Part shown: one piece after another, positions 48,605-61,784 of the stretch | Layout: each line of letters opens with the position of its first letter | Position numbering within the stretch: the first letter of the stretch is position 1 | Translations under genes and position numbers: made by a program | Assembly: GCA_900074885.1 (NCBI GenBank) | Contig: FJUW01000060.1 | Coordinates: forward strand, 124,001-188,000 | DNA: 64,000 nt | Source: Rhynchosporium graminicola | Lineage: Eukaryota > Ascomycota > Leotiomycetes > Helotiales > Ploettnerulaceae | Direction of reading: 5' to 3' | The notes under the pieces: model-generated | Database searches by the model: none | What the model saw: only the letters and a program-made list of their open reading frames with translations | Told to the model about the DNA's origin: nothing

Positions 48605-50534
48605 CGCCCCCTTAATCAGAGCCTTATAATTAGTTTTAAAACAGAACTATATAAGGTAAATCACTAATCGACTACCTTTAGGTTATTATAAAAGAAATAT
48701 AATAAGGAATAGAAATGCTACCTTATAGCTACCCTCCTAGGTTAAATAAACCTGATTCTCTTATAACAATCTGAATTACTAGCTCTAATAAGCTAGTTCA
48801 AGGTGTTTTATAAACTCCTTAAATTTAGGCCTATCTAGGGCTTTAGTAAACCTATCTGCCTTTTGCTTCAAAGTACTAATATAGATTAAATCTATAGTAC
48901 CTTAATTAATTAGGTCCCTAACAAAGTAGTACTTCACGGCTATATGCTTAGTTCTCTTATAGAATTAAGGGTTTTTAGAGAGTAATAAAGCGCTATTATT
49001 ATCAGTAAATACCGGGAACCTTTCTTAGAAGTAATAGCCTGATTCGGTAAGAAGTTATCTTATATAGACCGCTTCTTTAACTACTGAATTAATAGCTATA
49101 TATTTAGCTTCTATAGTAGACTGAGCTATAATCGATTATAACTTCGACTTCCAAGAGAATAAGCAGCTTCCTATATAGAAGGAATAGCCGCTAGTGGACT
49201 TAGCCGTGCTAATATCTCCGGTATAGTCAGAATCGCAGTATCCGCTAATATATTTACTAGAGCTATTAATATAAACTAAGCTTAGTTTAATAGAACCTTT
49301 AAGGTATCTAAGTACGTTCTTTATAGCTAAGATATGCGTATTACTAGAGTTACTAGAGAACCTAGCTAATTTAATTATAGCGTAGCTTATATCAGGCCTA
49401 GTAGCTAGCGTAAGGAATAGTAAGCAGCCTATTACTTACTAAAACTATAATATATCTTCCTTAGTAGCTTTATTAGGATTAGGTTCTAATTTAACCTTTA
49501 AATCTATAGGCGTATTCTTCAGTTTACAATCTGATAAGTCAAACCGAGCTAGTACCTTCTCTATATAGCTAGCTTAATAGAGCTTCATATAGCTCTGATC
49601 TCTATTATAGTTAATTTCAATACCTAAATAGTCTTTTATTAGCCCTAAGTCCTTAAGTTTAAAGAAGTGTTTTAATTCTTTAATCAAGGACTTAATAGTA
49701 CTTATATCAGGGCTAATTAGAGCTAGATTATCTATATATATATAGATAATAATCTTAAGCTCTTTATTAACTAATATGCAATTTTCAGATAAGATTATAT
49801 TAAATCCGAATTTATTAACTAATACCTCCTTTAGCGTAATAAACTATAGTCTAGCTAATTACTTAAGATCGTATAACGCTTTCCAGAGTAAGAGGAGTTT
49901 ATTAGCGTAATAATCTACACCTTCCGGGGGGCAAATATATAAGGTATTAACGTCTATATCACTCTATATAAAAGCGGAGATCATATCGATCTTATATATA
50001 TACTACTTATAGAGTACTACTAGGGCAAATATAAGACGCTAAGCTATTTACTTAACTACACTAGCGTATATATCTAGGTAGTTTATACTATATAATTACT
50101 TAAACCCCTTAGCTACGAATCTAGCTTTAAATTCGTAGTACTCGCTCTCTAGTTCTTTAATCTTATAGACCTAGCGAGTTTTTAGTAGTTTTATAATCTT
50201 AGTATTACTATCGACTACTTTCTATATATTATAATTTTCAAGAGAAGCAATTTCTTTATTTATAGCTTTTAGCTAATAATCCTTATAAGGACTATTTATA
50301 GCTTCTTTATAGCTCTTAGGCTCGTAGATAACTACTTCCGGATCCTTTTTAATAAGGATTTTTTCCGGATCAGGTAATAGCCTAATTTCTTTATCTGATT
50401 TAGAGCTAATAAAAGCCTGATAAGCTAAATTAATAACGTTTTTATATACGCTATAAGCCTCTTTCTGCTCTTAAATTAATCGCTTATTATTCTGAATAGC
50501 TAAGGCTATATTAGGGTCTTTAGCGTGACTTCTA
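48139..50534 (-). mobile_element. Truncated Ty1/copia copy: 3' LTR plus reverse transcriptase/RNase H part
   Basis: LTR 48139-48604 and polypurine tract (GGGGGCG on the minus strand) are followed by about 1.93 kb of internal sequence nearly identical to 50993-52923 of the next copy. It carries reverse transcriptase (IHVYVDD-like box, LKDLGLIKDYLGIEI) and RNase H (YCDSDYTGD, STIEAKYIA) on the minus strand. It stops abruptly at 50534 where the next LTR begins, so integrase and gag are missing. Confidence 0.88.
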
Positions 50535-50992
50535 TGAAAATTAAGAGTAGAAATCGGCTAAAGGTCAGAATAATAAGTGATCAATTTGACTTACTTTAAT
50601 TGCTTGAAGAGAGCTAACTACAAGAGAGATTCTAGCTACTTATATAGCTATATGAGCTCTCTAGAATATTCTATACTACGTAATACAGAACTCCATAGAA
50701 GAGGACACGTATACTATAGAATAATACTACGTCAGTAGTACGTCAGTAGAAACCTCTAGAAGTACGATATACGTAATAGAGAATAGTAAAACTCTATCGA
50801 GAACCTTCATAGTAACTCTAATAGAGTATACAAGGTACAGGCTATTGACAAGGTACAGGATATAGGTGCCAGGTACAACAAGGTACATAGGCAAGGTACT
50901 GAACTAGGTACTAAGAATATGTACTAATAAGGTATAGGGTATATATACTAATACAGGCAGAACTAACTAAGGTACTAGTTATAAATCTAATA
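50535..50992 (-). repeat. LTR B of the copia family (3' LTR, shared junction)
   Basis: 458 bp. Its left edge abuts the truncated copy at 50534 without spacer; its right edge is followed by the same polypurine tract as LTR A. Confidence 0.88.
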
Positions 50993-53900
50993 CGCCCCCT
51001 TAATCAGAGCCTTATAATTAGTTTTAAAACAGAACTATATAAGGTAAATTACTAATCGACTACCTTTAGGTTATTATAAAAGAAATATAATAAGGAATAG
51101 AAATGCTACCTTATAGCTACCCTCCTAGGTTAAATAAACCTGATTCTCTTATAATAATCTGAATTACTAGCTCTAATAAGCTAGTTCAAGGTATTTTATA
51201 AACTCCTTAAATTTAGGCCTATCTAGGGCTTTAGTAAACCTATCTGCCTTTTGCTTCAAAGTACTAATATAGATTAAATCTATAGTACCTTAATTAATTA
51301 GGTCCCTAATAAAGTAGTACTTCACGGCTATATACTTAGTTCTCTTATAGAATTAAGGGTTTTTAGAGAGTAATAAAGCGCTATTATTATTAGTAAATAC
51401 CGGGAACCTTTCTTAGAAGTAATAGCCTAATTCAGTAAGAAGTTATCTTATATAGACCGCTTCTTTAACTACTGAATTAATAGCTATATATTCAGCTTCT
51501 ATAGTAGACTGAGCTATAATCGATTATAACTTCGACTTCCAAGAGAATAAGCAGCTTCCTATATAGAAGGAATAGCCGCTAGTAGACTTAGCCGTACTAA
51601 TATCTCCGGTATAGTTAGAATCGCAGTATCCGCTAATATATTTACTAGAGCTATTAATATAAACTAAGCCTAGTTTAATAGACCTTTAAGGTATCTAAGT
51701 ATATTCTTTACAGCTAAGATATGCGTATTACTAGGGTTACTAGAGAACCTAGCTAATTTGATCATAGCGTAGCTTATATCAGGCCTAGTAGCTAGCGTAA
51801 GGAATAGTAAGCAGCCTATTACTTACTGAAACTATAATATATCTTCCTTAGTAGCCTTATTAGGATTAGGTTCTAATTTGACCTTTGAATCCATAAGCGT
51901 ATTCTTCGGTTTACAATCTGATAACTCAAACCGAGCTAGTACCTTCTCTATATAGCTAGCTTAATAGAGCTTCATATAGCCCTAATCTCTATTATAGTTA
52001 ATTTCAATACCTAAATAGTCTTTTATTAGCCCTAAGTCCTTAAGTTTAAAGAAGTATTTTAATTCTTTAATTAAGGACTTAATAGTACTTATATCAGAGC
52101 TAATTAGAGCTAGATTATCCACGTATATATAGATTATAATCTTAAGCTCTTTATTAACTAATATATAATTTTCAGATAAGATTAACTTAAATCCGAATTT
52201 ATTAACTAATACCTCCTTTAGTATAATAAACTATAGTCTAGCTAATTGCTTAAGACTATATAACGCTTTCTAGAGTAGGAGGAGTTTATTAGCGTAATAA
52301 TCTACGCCTTCCGGGGGATAAATATATAAGGTATTAACGTTTATATTACTCTATATAAAAGCGGAGATCATATCGATCTTATATATATACCACTTATATA
52401 GTACTACTAAGGCAAATATAAGACGCTAAGCTATTTGCTTTACTATACTAGCGTATATATCTAGGTAGTTTATACTGTATAATTACTTAAACCCCTTAGC
52501 TACGAATCTAGCTTTGAATTCGTAGTACTCGCTCTCTAGTTCTTTGATCTTATAGACCTAGCGAGTTTTTAGTAGTTTTATAGTTTTAGTATTACTATCG
52601 ACTACTTTCCACGTATTATAATTTTCAAGAGAGGTAAATTCTTTATTTATAGCTTTTAGCTAATAATCCTTATAAGGACTATTTATAGCTTCTTTATAGC
52701 TCTTAGGCTTATAGATAACTACTTCCGGATCCTTTTTAATAAGGATTCTTTCCGGATTAGGTAATAGCTTAATTTCTTCGTCTGATTTAGAGCTAATAAA
52801 AGCTTAGTAAGCTAAGTTAATAACGTTTCTATATACGCTATAAGCCTCTTTCTACTCTTAAATTAATTACTTATTATTCTGAATAGCTAAAGCTATATTA
52901 GGGTCTTTAGCGTGACTTCTAGTAGTAACGTTAGGTACCTAATTAGAGTAGTCCTTTCTACGTTTTATACCTCGTTTAGGTATTTCTACTATAGATTCTT
53001 TAGCTATATTATTAAAGAGATTAAGTTCTATATCTTCTATGACTTTTTCTTTATTTAATAAATTATTAGCTATTTCACTATCGATTTTCTCCGAGTTTTC
53101 AGCTCTAGATAGGTCTAATTTAGGAGTATTTATAGGTGAAGAAATCACGCGATTTGAACGGTTAGAGGTCTCGTAATCGTCAAGTGTCTTATTAAAGGAT
53201 TCTAATTCTTCCTTAGATATTACTTCGTTCTTAAAAGTTAAATTTTCCTTAATTAGGACGTTTTTAGAGCTTATAATAGCTCTCTTCTTAGGTATATATA
53301 CTAAGAAGTTATTTACGGACTTATACCCTACGAGTATACCTCTATCGGACTTATCTTTAAACTTATTAGTCCTTTTATTAATAAGAACGTAAGTAAGAGA
53401 GCTTAATACTCTAATATAATTAAGAGTAAGCTTTTTACTGAAGAGAACTTTAAAGGGACTCTTTTTAATAACCGAATTATAAGAGCGATTCTTTATATAA
53501 GCTATTCCTTAGATTATTTAAGGCTAAAGAAATAAGAGTATATTCTTATCTATATAGATAGCTATAAGCTTTTCTATAAGATATCGATTTAAACGCTCTG
53601 CTATACTGTTTTGCTCAGGAGAGTAAGGACTAGTATATTTATAAATAATACCTTTATCTTTATAAAAGATAGTCTATTTATTAGATTTAAACTCCCTAGC
53701 GTTATCTAGCTTAAAAGCTCTAATTTTAGTGACGATTTTTAATATACCTTACTTAAATTAAGTAGTTATCATATTATACTACTCGATCAAGGTATCGTAC
53801 GCCTTAGCCTTATGTTTTAGAGCGTATACCTAAATAGCTCTAGAGCTTCTATATATAATAGTTAAGAAGAATCTTTCTCCCTTTAGACCTTTAATCTTAA

Positions 53901-56208
53901 ACGGGCCCGCTATATCTATATCAAAGACAGTAAGCGGAGGGGTATCCGATATAAGCTTAGTACTGCTTATAGCGTGTATTTTACTGCTATTATAAGCAGA
54001 ATAGTTAGATAAATCTAACCACTTTTGGATTTTTAATCCTTTAGATCCTTCTATAGTCTTATAGATAAACTCCTTATTAGTATACAATAGACGCTTATAA
54101 TATAGGTCTAATTTACTAGTTTTATTAGAGTCTACTTTAAAAGATACAGGCTCGAGCAGCTTATGATTTACGTCTACTTCTAAGTAGTACGTATTATAAT
54201 ACTATCTAGCTTCTATATTAATAGAGCTATTAGATATATTTGCACCCTTTTTATTAAAGGTAACTTTCTAATCTTTATTAGTTAGTTCCTTAAAGCTTAG
54301 GAGAGTAGTTTTAAGGCTAGTTACGTAATTTACGTCTTTAATAAGTACTCTATCGCCTTCCTTAGTGATTATAGGGATATCTCCTCTACCTATTATAGGC
54401 AAAATATTACTATTAGCGATAGTAATAGACTTCTTAGATACAGGTTTATAGTCTAATAACTAGCTTTTATTCGGTGTATAATGCTCAGAAGCGCCAGAAT
54501 CGAGTACTATTCTATAGTTATATATAGTAGCGTAAGCTTGATCTGCTATACTACTATAACTACTACTACTGCTAGTACTACTGAAAGAACTCATAAGGGC
54601 CTTAGTAGACTCCTCTTTTGATTCTTTAGCGCCTTTACCTTTCGACTTCTTCTTAGTCGATTTATTAGGTATAAGCTCAGGGTGCTTTATATAGCAATTT
54701 GCCTCTATATAGTTTGTTTTATTATAGTGACCATACTTCTTACTGCCTTTCGAATTCTTCCCCTTAAAAGCCCTATTAGCTTGTAAATCAGTAGAAGTAT
54801 TTATTCTAGCCTCTTCTGATATAAGATCTCTTATTAAACCTTCTATATCGATAGAAGAAAGGTTATTAGAGATTTCTTCGTACTTCCTAGAAGCAAAAGA
54901 ATCAAAAGAACTAGGTAAACCTTTAAATATAAGGCTAGCTAGTATAGGCTTTGGAATCTCACACTTGAGCTGCTTTAGGTAGACTGAACTAGCTTGAATT
55001 ACGCTAGTATACTCGTCTATATTCTTATAAGAGGAGTAGGTATTATCGATAATACGATTTATATGCCTACTGATCTCCTCTAGGCTAGTAGAACCGTAGG
55101 TAGCTATAATAGCTTCCTATAGGTCTTTTGCGCTAGTCTTATCCTTGAATCTATCGAGGTTTTCAAGTGATATAATCGACTTAATAGCGCCTAAAGCCTT
55201 CTTATTTGCACGCTCAAAATCAGCTAGTCTCTTATAGTATTTAATCGCTAGCTCCGGAGAGTAAGAAGTATAATCTATTCTCTTTTCGCCTTACGCGTTA
55301 ATACGTTCTTCTGACTTAAAGTAGAGAGCTCGGCTAGGCTTAGTCTTAGTACTATCGATATAAGACATATAGCCGTTTACCTCTAAATAGAAGCTAGCTG
55401 TATTAAGCTACTCTATATAGTTAGAGCGGCCTACTAGCTTATCTCCCTTGAAGGAAGATATGATTCCTTATAGGCAGTTGAATAGTACTAAGTACTAAGA
55501 GGTCTTGAAAGTACGAGTTTTTACTTATATAAGCTACTAAGTAGCTTGAAAAATAATAACCTTATCTTGCCCTTTATAATTAGATAGTAGCTACGCCGAG
55601 ACTACTATCTTACCGAGTTTTTCGCTTAATTAAAATTAATAGTAGTATATAGTAACTACGTCTATCGTATTTACTACTGAAATGACCTTACTACTAGCTC
55701 AGTTTATCTCACAGCGCCTTAAGTACTATTACCAGGTAACCCTCTCCGAGGATAGCTTCTTATACCCGAATAATAGCTTATTAGCCGACTTATGATTTAT
55801 ACTAAACTAGTAGCGAATCAGAAGCTACTCCTTACTACGCAATAAGGCCTAGCTTCTAAACTAAGTCGGTAGTAGATATGGGCACCCCGGAATAAGATCT
55901 TAGCCTTCGTACCTAGGGTCACTAGGTCGTCTCTACTTCTAAAGGCTTCGAGAGGTTACAAGTTATGATTTCCCTATAACTTCGTCTTAGGGTCAAGGGC
56001 CACGAGTCTGATTCGCTATAGCCGTGTTAGTAGGGCTCAAAGGGGCTAGCTTACTAGCTCTTAGGTGAGAAGTCGCTTGAAAACGACTTAGTACGCCCTA
56101 TCAGGAAGCTCCTTTATCGGTAAGGAGTAACGGAAGCGGGTTTAGGCGAGATCGATCGTAGAAGGAAGCGTCTGATTAGCTGATTTCACTAAGTGAATTA
56201 CTACTATA

Positions 56209-56686
56209 TGAAAATTAAAGGTGGAAATCGGCTAAAGGTCGGAATAATAGGTAATTAATTTAACTTACTTTAATTACTTGAAGAGAGCTAACTACAGGAG
56301 AGATTCTAGCTACTTATATAGCTATGTGAGCTCTCTAGAATATTCTATACTACGTAATAAAGAACTCTATAGAAGAAGACACGTATACTATAGAATCATA
56401 CTACGTTAGTAGTACGTCAGTAGAAACCTCTAGAAGTACGATATACGTACTAGAGAGTAGTAGAACTCTATCGAGAACCTTTATAGTAACTCTAATAGAG
56501 TATGCAGGGTACAGGCTATTGATAAGGTATAGGGTGTAGGTGCCAGGTATAATAAGGTATATAGGTAAGGTACTGAACCAGGTACTAAGACTATATACTG
56601 ATAAGGTACAGGGTATGTATGCCGATACAGGCAAAACTGACTAAAGTACTAGTAAACTGACTAAGGTACTGGTTACAAATCCAATA
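56209..56686 (-). repeat. LTR C of the copia family (5' LTR)
   Basis: 478 bp. It carries an extra short tandem duplication near its right end (about 56638-56675, CTGACTAAAGTACT-like units), which explains its greater length. On the minus strand it begins TATTGGATTT. Confidence 0.88.
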
Positions 56687-59600
56687 TCCTCTTCTTCTAA
56701 CTCTCTAAAGACTTATACTGAATTTAGTTAGAAAGACTCTTTTACTACTATTACTAATATACTCCCTTAGGAAAATAGTTCCTTATACTAATACTCTGCA
56801 CGAAATAATATAGCTTATATATAATCGCTTTCTAACGTTACTTATTACTTTACTTCTAATCGATTATTAATTCGTTTAAATACCCTCTAATATATTAATA
56901 AAATTAATACTAGAGATAGAATTAATAGCGAATCGTTAGGTAATAACTAAGTAGTATTTTAAGATACTAACGAGACCTTAAAACTACTAGTAAAAGACTA
57001 TGCCTAAGGAAAGACTCCTTCTTAGGTAATATATAAGATATACGATATCTTAACCTTACGAAGCTTCTTAGTAGTTAATCGTTTACTATATGTACTACTC
57101 TTACTAAGAATAGACTTTCGTATAAGTTACTTATACTTCTTAATTCTAGAGCTAATAGATATTATTTTATTAATCGTTCTCTTCTTAAATCTCTTTCCTT
57201 CTTTCTAAAACTTTTAATTTACTTTCTACTAAATATAATTCCTATTAAAGGTTTTAATAGTATTAATAGTAATATAATTAGTTACTATATAATACTTAAC
57301 TTAATAATAGATCGCCGCGTCTAGGTATTTACTTCCTTTCTTATTATTACTCTCGGAAACTATAGTATTATACTCGGAAGGACCTGGCTTTCGGAATATT
57401 AAGTACTCTTAGATACCTCTAAACGATAGATCATTTAGCTATTAGATACTCTTTCTAGTAACGTTTATAGCTCTCTGATCGAAATTAAAGACTTATATAA
57501 ATACTATATTCACTAGCGCTATTAATACGACGCTAACGAACGAAACGAACGTCTTAATCAGTTCTAGGAAGCGTATAACATATAGCGAAGCGTAGCTAAC
57601 TCTCTTATTAATATTTAAGCTATTATTAACTCTCTATCTATTATTAGATACTTGCTATCGAACGCTAGACGCATTTTAAGAGAGATTCCTAGCTATAAGA
57701 ATATCTAAAACTCTCCTATAGAGAGTATTCTATAGGCAATAAACCTTCTGCTATTATCGCCGCTTAGGGAGAACCGTTTCCCTAGCGTTTCTATCACTTC
57801 CTATAGATATGCCGAGCCTAAGTCTTTATTATCTGAAGAATAAGAAAAGAGTAGTAAAGATAAGTCTTTATACGCTAGAAAAGCTATCGATATACGCTTA
57901 AAGTATATACGATTTAGTAATATTACTACTTATATCCCGCGTAAATCTCTACTTTAGACTTAAATAGAAGTCTCTATATTAAAAACCTACGCGTAAGATT
58001 ACGCTCGTGCGATTTATATAATAGATTAATAGTTAAAACTACTTATAAGACTATATTACGAGTTAATAGAAGCTGATCTAAGTACTAATATAGCTACTAC
58101 GCTATTATAGAAGCGCTAATAGCGATAAAGATCACCTAATCTCGTGCTCCTGCCTCTCTAAGAGCTTCTTACGTTAGAGATCTATATAATTAGTAGCTTA
58201 GCTTTTTATCTCTTATATAAACGCTAGAAGTCTTCTAACGATAAGATCTTCTCTATTACTCTCTACGAGATAGATAAGCTTCTTAATAATCGAATCGCAG
58301 ATTAGTAACGTAATACTACTATTATATCTTTAACTATCGATCTTACGGAACGCTATAAAACCGCTTAGTAATTTTCTATTAGCTTAAACGAATTAGATTC
58401 AGAACTATAAGTTCCTTACGAGTATAGCTAGTAGATATACGTCTTCTTTAAGGAAGCTACCGATATTCTCCCTTCTTATCGTTCATATGATTACCGAATT
58501 AATCTTAAGGAAAGGGCTGAAAAGAGCTTTAAATACTCCCTCTTATATAAGATATTAGCTAAAGAACTCTAAGTTATAAAGGCGTATATTACTAATAACT
58601 TAGCTAAAGGTTTTATTAAACTTTCTTAAGTATTATATATAGTACTTATACTATTCGTTAAGAAAGCGAATAGAAGTCTCTGTTTCTATATTAACTTCTA
58701 TACCTTGAATAACTTTATATAGAAAGACTAATATCCCTCTCTATTAATTAATAAGACGCTAGCTAGAATCTCTAATACTAAGATCTTTACTAAACTAGAT
58801 ATTCGCTAGGCGTTCTACCGAATTCGGATAGATCTAGCCTCTGAAGAGTATATAACCTTTCGGACCTGTTATAGATTATATTAGTATAAGGTACTCCTTT
58901 TTAGATTAACTAATAGCCCTGCGATATATTAATAGTATATAAATAATATCTTATTCGATTATTTAGACGATTTCTATACTACTTATCTAGATAATATTCT
59001 TATCTATTCAGACGATCTATTTAAGTACTAATCATACGTATATAAGGTACTATAATAATTACAAGACGCTAGATTATAAGCTAACCTTAAGAAGTATGAA
59101 TTTAATATTACTTATACTAAATACCTTAGATTTATTATCTCTACTTCTGGAATCGAGGTAGACCCCGAAAAGGTTAATATTATACGATCTTAGAATTACC
59201 CTACTATAGTTAAGGGCGTATAATTATTCTTAAGCTTTTATAACTTCTACTAGAGATTTATTAAGGATTATAGAATAATCGTAAAACTTCTTATATAACT
59301 TACTAAAAATAATATATTATTTCGATTCACTAAAGAGTATAAAGATACCTTTAATTACTTAAAGCACGCTCTTACTTCGGCACCTCTTCTTTATTACTAT
59401 TAGTAAGATCTATCTTATATAATTAAAACAGATACTAGTAATAGAATAGTAGTAGGTATACTATTATAGTAATATAATAAAGAGTAGTTCTTAGTAGCTT
59501 ACTTCTTTAAGATTATACTATTAGCTAAGCTTAATTATACTATCTATAATAAGGAAATACTCGTAATTATATGATCTTTTAGTAACTAGAGATCTAAGCT

Positions 59601-61784
59601 CGTAAGCGTATTATATTAGATCCGAGTTATTACTAATTATAAAGCTCTTAAGTACTTTATAACCTCTAAATAATTAAATATATAATAAGTATAATAAGCG
59701 GAGCTACTTATAGATTATAACTTTATAATTACCTATTAACCCAGGAAGTATAACTTACTTGCTAATACTCTCTCTCGTAAAACAGATAAATTAGATAATT
59801 AAAATAACGCTAAAAGAGCTTAACGTTTACGATAACTACTATACGAAGACTAGATCGACCTAATACTACTTACGAGTAACCTCCGGAATAGTTCTAACTC
59901 TATAGATAGCTTTAAACTTATTAACGCCTTAGAAGTCGCTAATCTATCGCTAGTTTTCTCTATAGTATAGTAAGTACTTAAAGCTAATCGTATTATGCTA
60001 TTACTCTAAGTATTACGGAAATAAGCTCTCTCTGCTACTTCTAGAAAACTAATTATAGAAAAAGATCTTTTACTTTACGAAGGAAGATTAATCGTACTTA
60101 ACGTTTTATACTTTCGTATACTACTTATACGCGAAGTATACGATCGAATAGAAACTACTTATCTAAGTATAAAGAAGACCTTATAACTTCTATTCTTATA
60201 ATATTACTAGTACAGAATCGCTTTAACTATTAACTAGTACTATTATAACTACTATACTTACTAACGAATTTAAGTGCTACGAGATAAGAAGCCCGGACTT
60301 CTTTAACTTTTACTAATTCTATTATATCCTTAGGAATATATTATAGTCGATTACTATAGTTTTAATCGCGATAAATATAGCTATAATAATATTGTCGTAT
60401 TTATATATCGTTTTAGTAAATAAGTAATTAGTATTTTATACTAAAAAACCTCTAATACGCGTAACCTTATAAAGCTCTACTTATACTATATATACTGCTA
60501 TTTCGGAGCTCTACTAATAATTATATCTAATAGAGGGCTTTAATTCGTTTTACGCTTTTAGATAGCTATTTATATAATTCTAAGTACTAAAAGATAGCTT
60601 TCTTCGGTAGACTACCTTTAGATAGATAGCTAGACGGAAATCTATAACTAATACCTCTAGCGCCGATTATAACCTTTTATCTCCTACTATTAAGACGACT
60701 AGTCGGAATTCTTACTTATTATAGATTACGCTCAGATAACTCTCCCTTACGACTCTCTAGGAAGTTTCTTACCCTTCGAGGTAGTATATAGTTACGCTCT
60801 ACGCGTCGACTAGAATTAGAAACTCGATCTACTTAACTCTACTACTCCTACTAATAAGCTTAATACTTAGTAAGCTATTAACTACGCTATACGCTTACGT
60901 ACTATATAAACTATAGTATAAGTAAATCTCCTCCGCTCTTAAGTAAAGATATTACGCTCCTATAATCGCACTTATAGAGAAGTCGACTTTAGTAAAGACG
61001 ATTTAGTATAGTTAGATATATACTACTTTATATCTATATAGCTAAGTAAAAAGCTCGACTTCCCGACTAATAGACTATTCCGAGTACTTGAAAAGATAGA
61101 TAACTTATACTAATTAGAGCTACTTATAAGTATAAAGGTATATAACGTCTTCCCTGCGTCGAAGTTACGTAAGTATACTAATAACCTATTCCCTAGATAA
61201 ATATTACTACTACTACTACTAATTAATATTACTAGCGATAATAAATAGGAAATAGAGGACGTACTAGCGTGCTATAAGTAGCGTAATAACCTCTCTTATC
61301 GCGTCTCCTAGTTAAATCAAGATATCGATCTCACGTAGTATAATACTTCAGATATTAAGTACGCTCTTATAAAGCTTTAGTAATTCTATCTCGATAACCT
61401 AATATAAGTAGGTCTTCTTATAAAACTCCCTGATTAGCTAAAGGCTTTCTACGATAGAATAAACGATTATAACTATCTTAATGATAATAAGAAGATAGTA
61501 TAGCGCTCGAGGACGAGCTTTTTTCAGAGGGGGGAGTAGTATAATAGTTATAGTATATAACTAGCATAGACTTAGTAGGACTAGTAAGTACTCCTAATCG
61601 GGTATACTAAGCGAGATTACCGAGAGCTCCGTAGAGCCCCTTTTATATATACTTTCTCTTCTCTCTTCTACTTCTTAGCTCTTTAGTTATAGATTCTTAA
61701 GTGATTCTTACTACTTCATATTCATAGTAATATAAGGTCTTATTACTAAGGTAGTTTTGAGACCTTTCTAGAGTAAGCGTCACA
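56687..61784 (+). mobile_element. 5'-truncated Ty3/gypsy element related to the first one
   Basis: From 56687, inside the gag region, the sequence follows the element at 27655-34218 through pol to a 3' LTR, for example the same DIR-stop-AFYRI reverse transcriptase motif near 58798 and a YLDN box at 58984-58995. The 5' LTR and first part of gag are missing at the junction with copia LTR C. The polypurine tract GAGGGGGGAGTAG precedes the LTR. It is strongly RIP-mutated. Confidence 0.88.
61540..61784 (+). repeat. 3' LTR of the second gypsy element
   Basis: 245 bp from TATAATAG to CGTCACA. The second half matches the LTRs of the first gypsy element (from CTAAGCGAGATTA on), while the first roughly 90 bp differ, so it belongs to a sister subfamily. 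Confidence 0.8.

Larger units (their letters stand above)
50535..56686 (-). mobile_element. Full-length Ty1/copia LTR retrotransposon, RIP-mutated
   Basis: A 6152-bp element read on the minus strand: 5' LTR 56209-56686, a leader, gag about 54600-55500, integrase region about 53300-54100, reverse transcriptase/RNase H about 51000-52700, polypurine tract, 3' LTR 50535-50992. Clear pieces are a pre-integrase/integrase stretch (LKIQKWLDLSNY, VFDIDIAGPFKIKGLKGERFFLTI at 53830-54087) and the reverse transcriptase box YVDN near 52120. Many stops make it inactive. No matching target duplication was found (TTCTA left, TCCTC right), so one or both junctions have been rearranged. Confidence 0.88.
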
